From Endomychus coccineus (Eukaryota > Arthropoda > Insecta > Coleoptera > Endomychidae), in assembly GCA_958510875.1 (NCBI GenBank), contig OY294067.1:230979771-231043770 (forward strand): a stretch of DNA of 64,000 nucleotides, in the 5' to 3' direction. The notes under the pieces were generated by a model that worked only from the letters and a program-made list of their open reading frames with translations, searched no databases and was not told the origin of the DNA. Both the position numbers and the translations under genes were made by a program. Below, piece after piece: positions 62,015-64,000 of the stretch; the first letter of the stretch is position 1, and each line of letters opens with the position of its first letter.

Positions 62015-64000
62015 ATGCGCCTTATAAATCACGCCCATTTTTTCTTTCAAGTTGGGGATACATGCTTTTCTCATCTACGATCTGGCAATACACCGGGCTA
62101 TTTGACTCAATCTGTATATAAATTATTTGAATTTAATATCATAGATTCATTTTTGATATACCACAATTAATTCCAGAAAAATGAATTAGCACTTAATAGT
62201 TTGTAAATGTAAAATGATCAAATTTGAATAATTAATGTAGTGTTGTTGAGGAAATATGTTATACATATGAATATTTTTAATAGTTGTGAATGTGCATTAC
62301 CAAATTAAATTTGTGTTAAATATGTAATGGTATGTTTCAACAGAATTATAAATGGACTTTAACTGTGTTTATCCGTTTTTTAATATATTTATATTACAGT
62401 TATATAGTGTAGCGTAATCCTCATGAATTGGTTGTCAAATTATTCTCTAGAATGCAAGGATTATTTCAATCTATTCGAAAAACAGTTCAATGGTGGAAAG
62501 GCAAAACCTCATAAGCAACACTTCAATAACTTCGCTGTAGGACGATTTTAAGATATTTTTTTTGTTTTGGATCAATTATTTTTTCAAAGGAGTTTTTTCA
62601 TGTAAAATTCTAGTGTAGTAAAACCCAAGGTGTTCTCATTGTAGTAGACTAAGACATGACCTTCGACGGGAAGCGCACTAAACGGAATTTTATTACTCTG
62701 CTTTCTGTGAAACGTCTAGCGAGCGACTATTGTTAAGGGTTTACACAGGCATAAAGAAGAGAGAGGAAATCTTGAAATTTTAGAATTAGGTTCAATTTTA
62801 GACCTTTACTCTAATAATGAAAAATATTATCTCTAGATTTTGGAAAAGTATGTCCAGTTTCTAGAATGTTTAGCGATTCATTTACTATGTGAATCCTAAA
62901 TTACAAGATTTTATCCATAAAGTCCATATAAGAGACAGAAAAAAGGGGGATATTCGAAATTTCTGGTCGCGTGTGTACACATCGATCTAAATAATGTACG
63001 TAATGTTTTTCGTCCACAATTAATGGAGAATTAATGAATTAATTGAACTGATTTTAAAACTATTTATCACCATGTCTTCTAATTGTGACTCACAACCACC
63101 GATTCAAATCGAATTAATTCTCAGATTATTTGTTATCATGTTTGGTTTTATTCGTTAATTTGTTTTAATGAATTTTACCAAGTTCATTTTACCAATGTTG
63201 TTTCTTTCAAATTACATTTAACTCATCTCCAACAAGAATCCTGAAAGCTACGCCATGCCTCTCGCCCCTAAACCAATATTCATTTTAAAACATTCAGCTC
63301 TACTAAAAACTGGCGCGTGTTTTATATTATATATTGTATTATGAAAACTCACTCACTTTTATACAAAATATTATGTTCTAACCAAGTTTTCCATCATGCT
63401 CCATTCGTTTTAACGTACAAGCGATCACCGTATCGCTTCTGGGATTATTGTTTATTTATTTATTATCTATCTATTAAGCAATTCAGTCATCAACGTGAAA
63501 GTTACATTAAATGCTAGCAATTAAATAAAACGTATATCTGCTCTTGTTTTAAATATATGTTGATGGGTAAAACGTTTCAATTACCTCAATATTGAATACA
63601 GGCACTCCACCGTTGAATATTTGAAATCAGCTACGTCGTTTTAACCTTAGAACTTACATATTACAAAGTAATTGTTGAAATGAGCTACAGATACATTTAT
63701 TTATCAAATTAGTGAAAATCAAACTTTTAATAATATTTGATTTAAGTTTAAAATGGATTTTCAACGTATAAATAATGGCTGATTCTATTCAAACTTTTTT
63801 TTAGGTTAAGCAGTTAAAAATTATAAACGTGGAAGTATGGCCTTGACTATTACTTACCTATTACTATTATTTTTCATGTATGAAAGTAACAAGTTTATTT
63901 CCTTACCTGTAGGTACCCTTTTTATTTTCCTAATAATGAATAAGTATGGGTCGTAGGTTATAAAAACATATTATTTACTCCAATTCGTCTTCTGTATCTG
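62015..64000. other. Intergenic, nothing recognised
   Basis: AT-rich; no gene, transposon end or RNA recognised to the window edge. Confidence 0.5.

Noticed and set aside
1..64000. tRNA or rRNA genes
   Set aside because: GGTTCGA-like strings near 50 and 24610 lack the paired A-box and arms. None could be supported by eye; a tRNAscan run would decide.

Overview
The window reads as AT-rich nuclear DNA of an insect. It has spliced genes with short exons and GT-AG introns, no bacterial gene layout, and a very high load of insect-type transposons (mariner, hAT, Penelope, LINE, LTR). A beetle is a plausible guess, because parathyroid-hormone-receptor-like receptors are known from beetles such as Tribolium and are absent from Drosophila. 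The sequence does not prove the order.

The one clear host gene lies on the + strand from 22132 to 57119. It is a class B (secretin-type) GPCR resembling parathyroid hormone receptors. Twelve exons join in phase: the six-cysteine hormone-binding ectodomain, seven membrane segments, and a C-terminal tail ending at a stop at 57117-57119. One intron uses a GC-AG donor. The exon carrying the signal peptide was not found. A second possible host exon, an acidic terminal exon of an unidentified gene, lies at 15252-15418.

Region by region: 1-2621 is an inverted-repeat element built from 150-bp tandem units. A decayed Penelope-like element on the - strand (about 2.77-3.1 and 5.9-6.13 kb) lies on either side of a 2001-bp hAT element with a perfect 8-bp target duplication. 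From 7197 to 14972 is a mariner-like element whose subterminal region has expanded into 15 near-identical 423-bp units. A second 150-bp-unit element lies at 17525-18856, followed by short direct duplications and a LINE remnant at about 20.15-21.93 kb. The receptor introns then hold a LINE RT fragment, a gypsy-type pol remnant, an LTR-like unit, a Penelope-like element with a hammerhead ribozyme at its 3' end (30.5-33.1 kb), fold-back elements (34.0, 38.5-43.3 and 54.2 kb), a jockey/CR1-like LINE, hAT and LINE fragments, and an LTR-retrotransposon gag/primer-site remnant. Beyond the gene lie a reversed Penelope copy joined to a forward fragment at the ribozyme cleavage point, a nearly intact DD41D mariner-family transposon with compound ends, and a small MITE.

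The most unusual signals are: (1) a conserved box of about 25 bp (core TTTTTGGGTCGCTGA followed by ACACGAAT) found in four fold-back elements of otherwise different sequence; (2) the 423-bp array grown inside a mariner element; (3) Penelope hammerhead ribozymes, one of them placed at a rearrangement junction. All calls come from reading the sequence by eye, without database searches.
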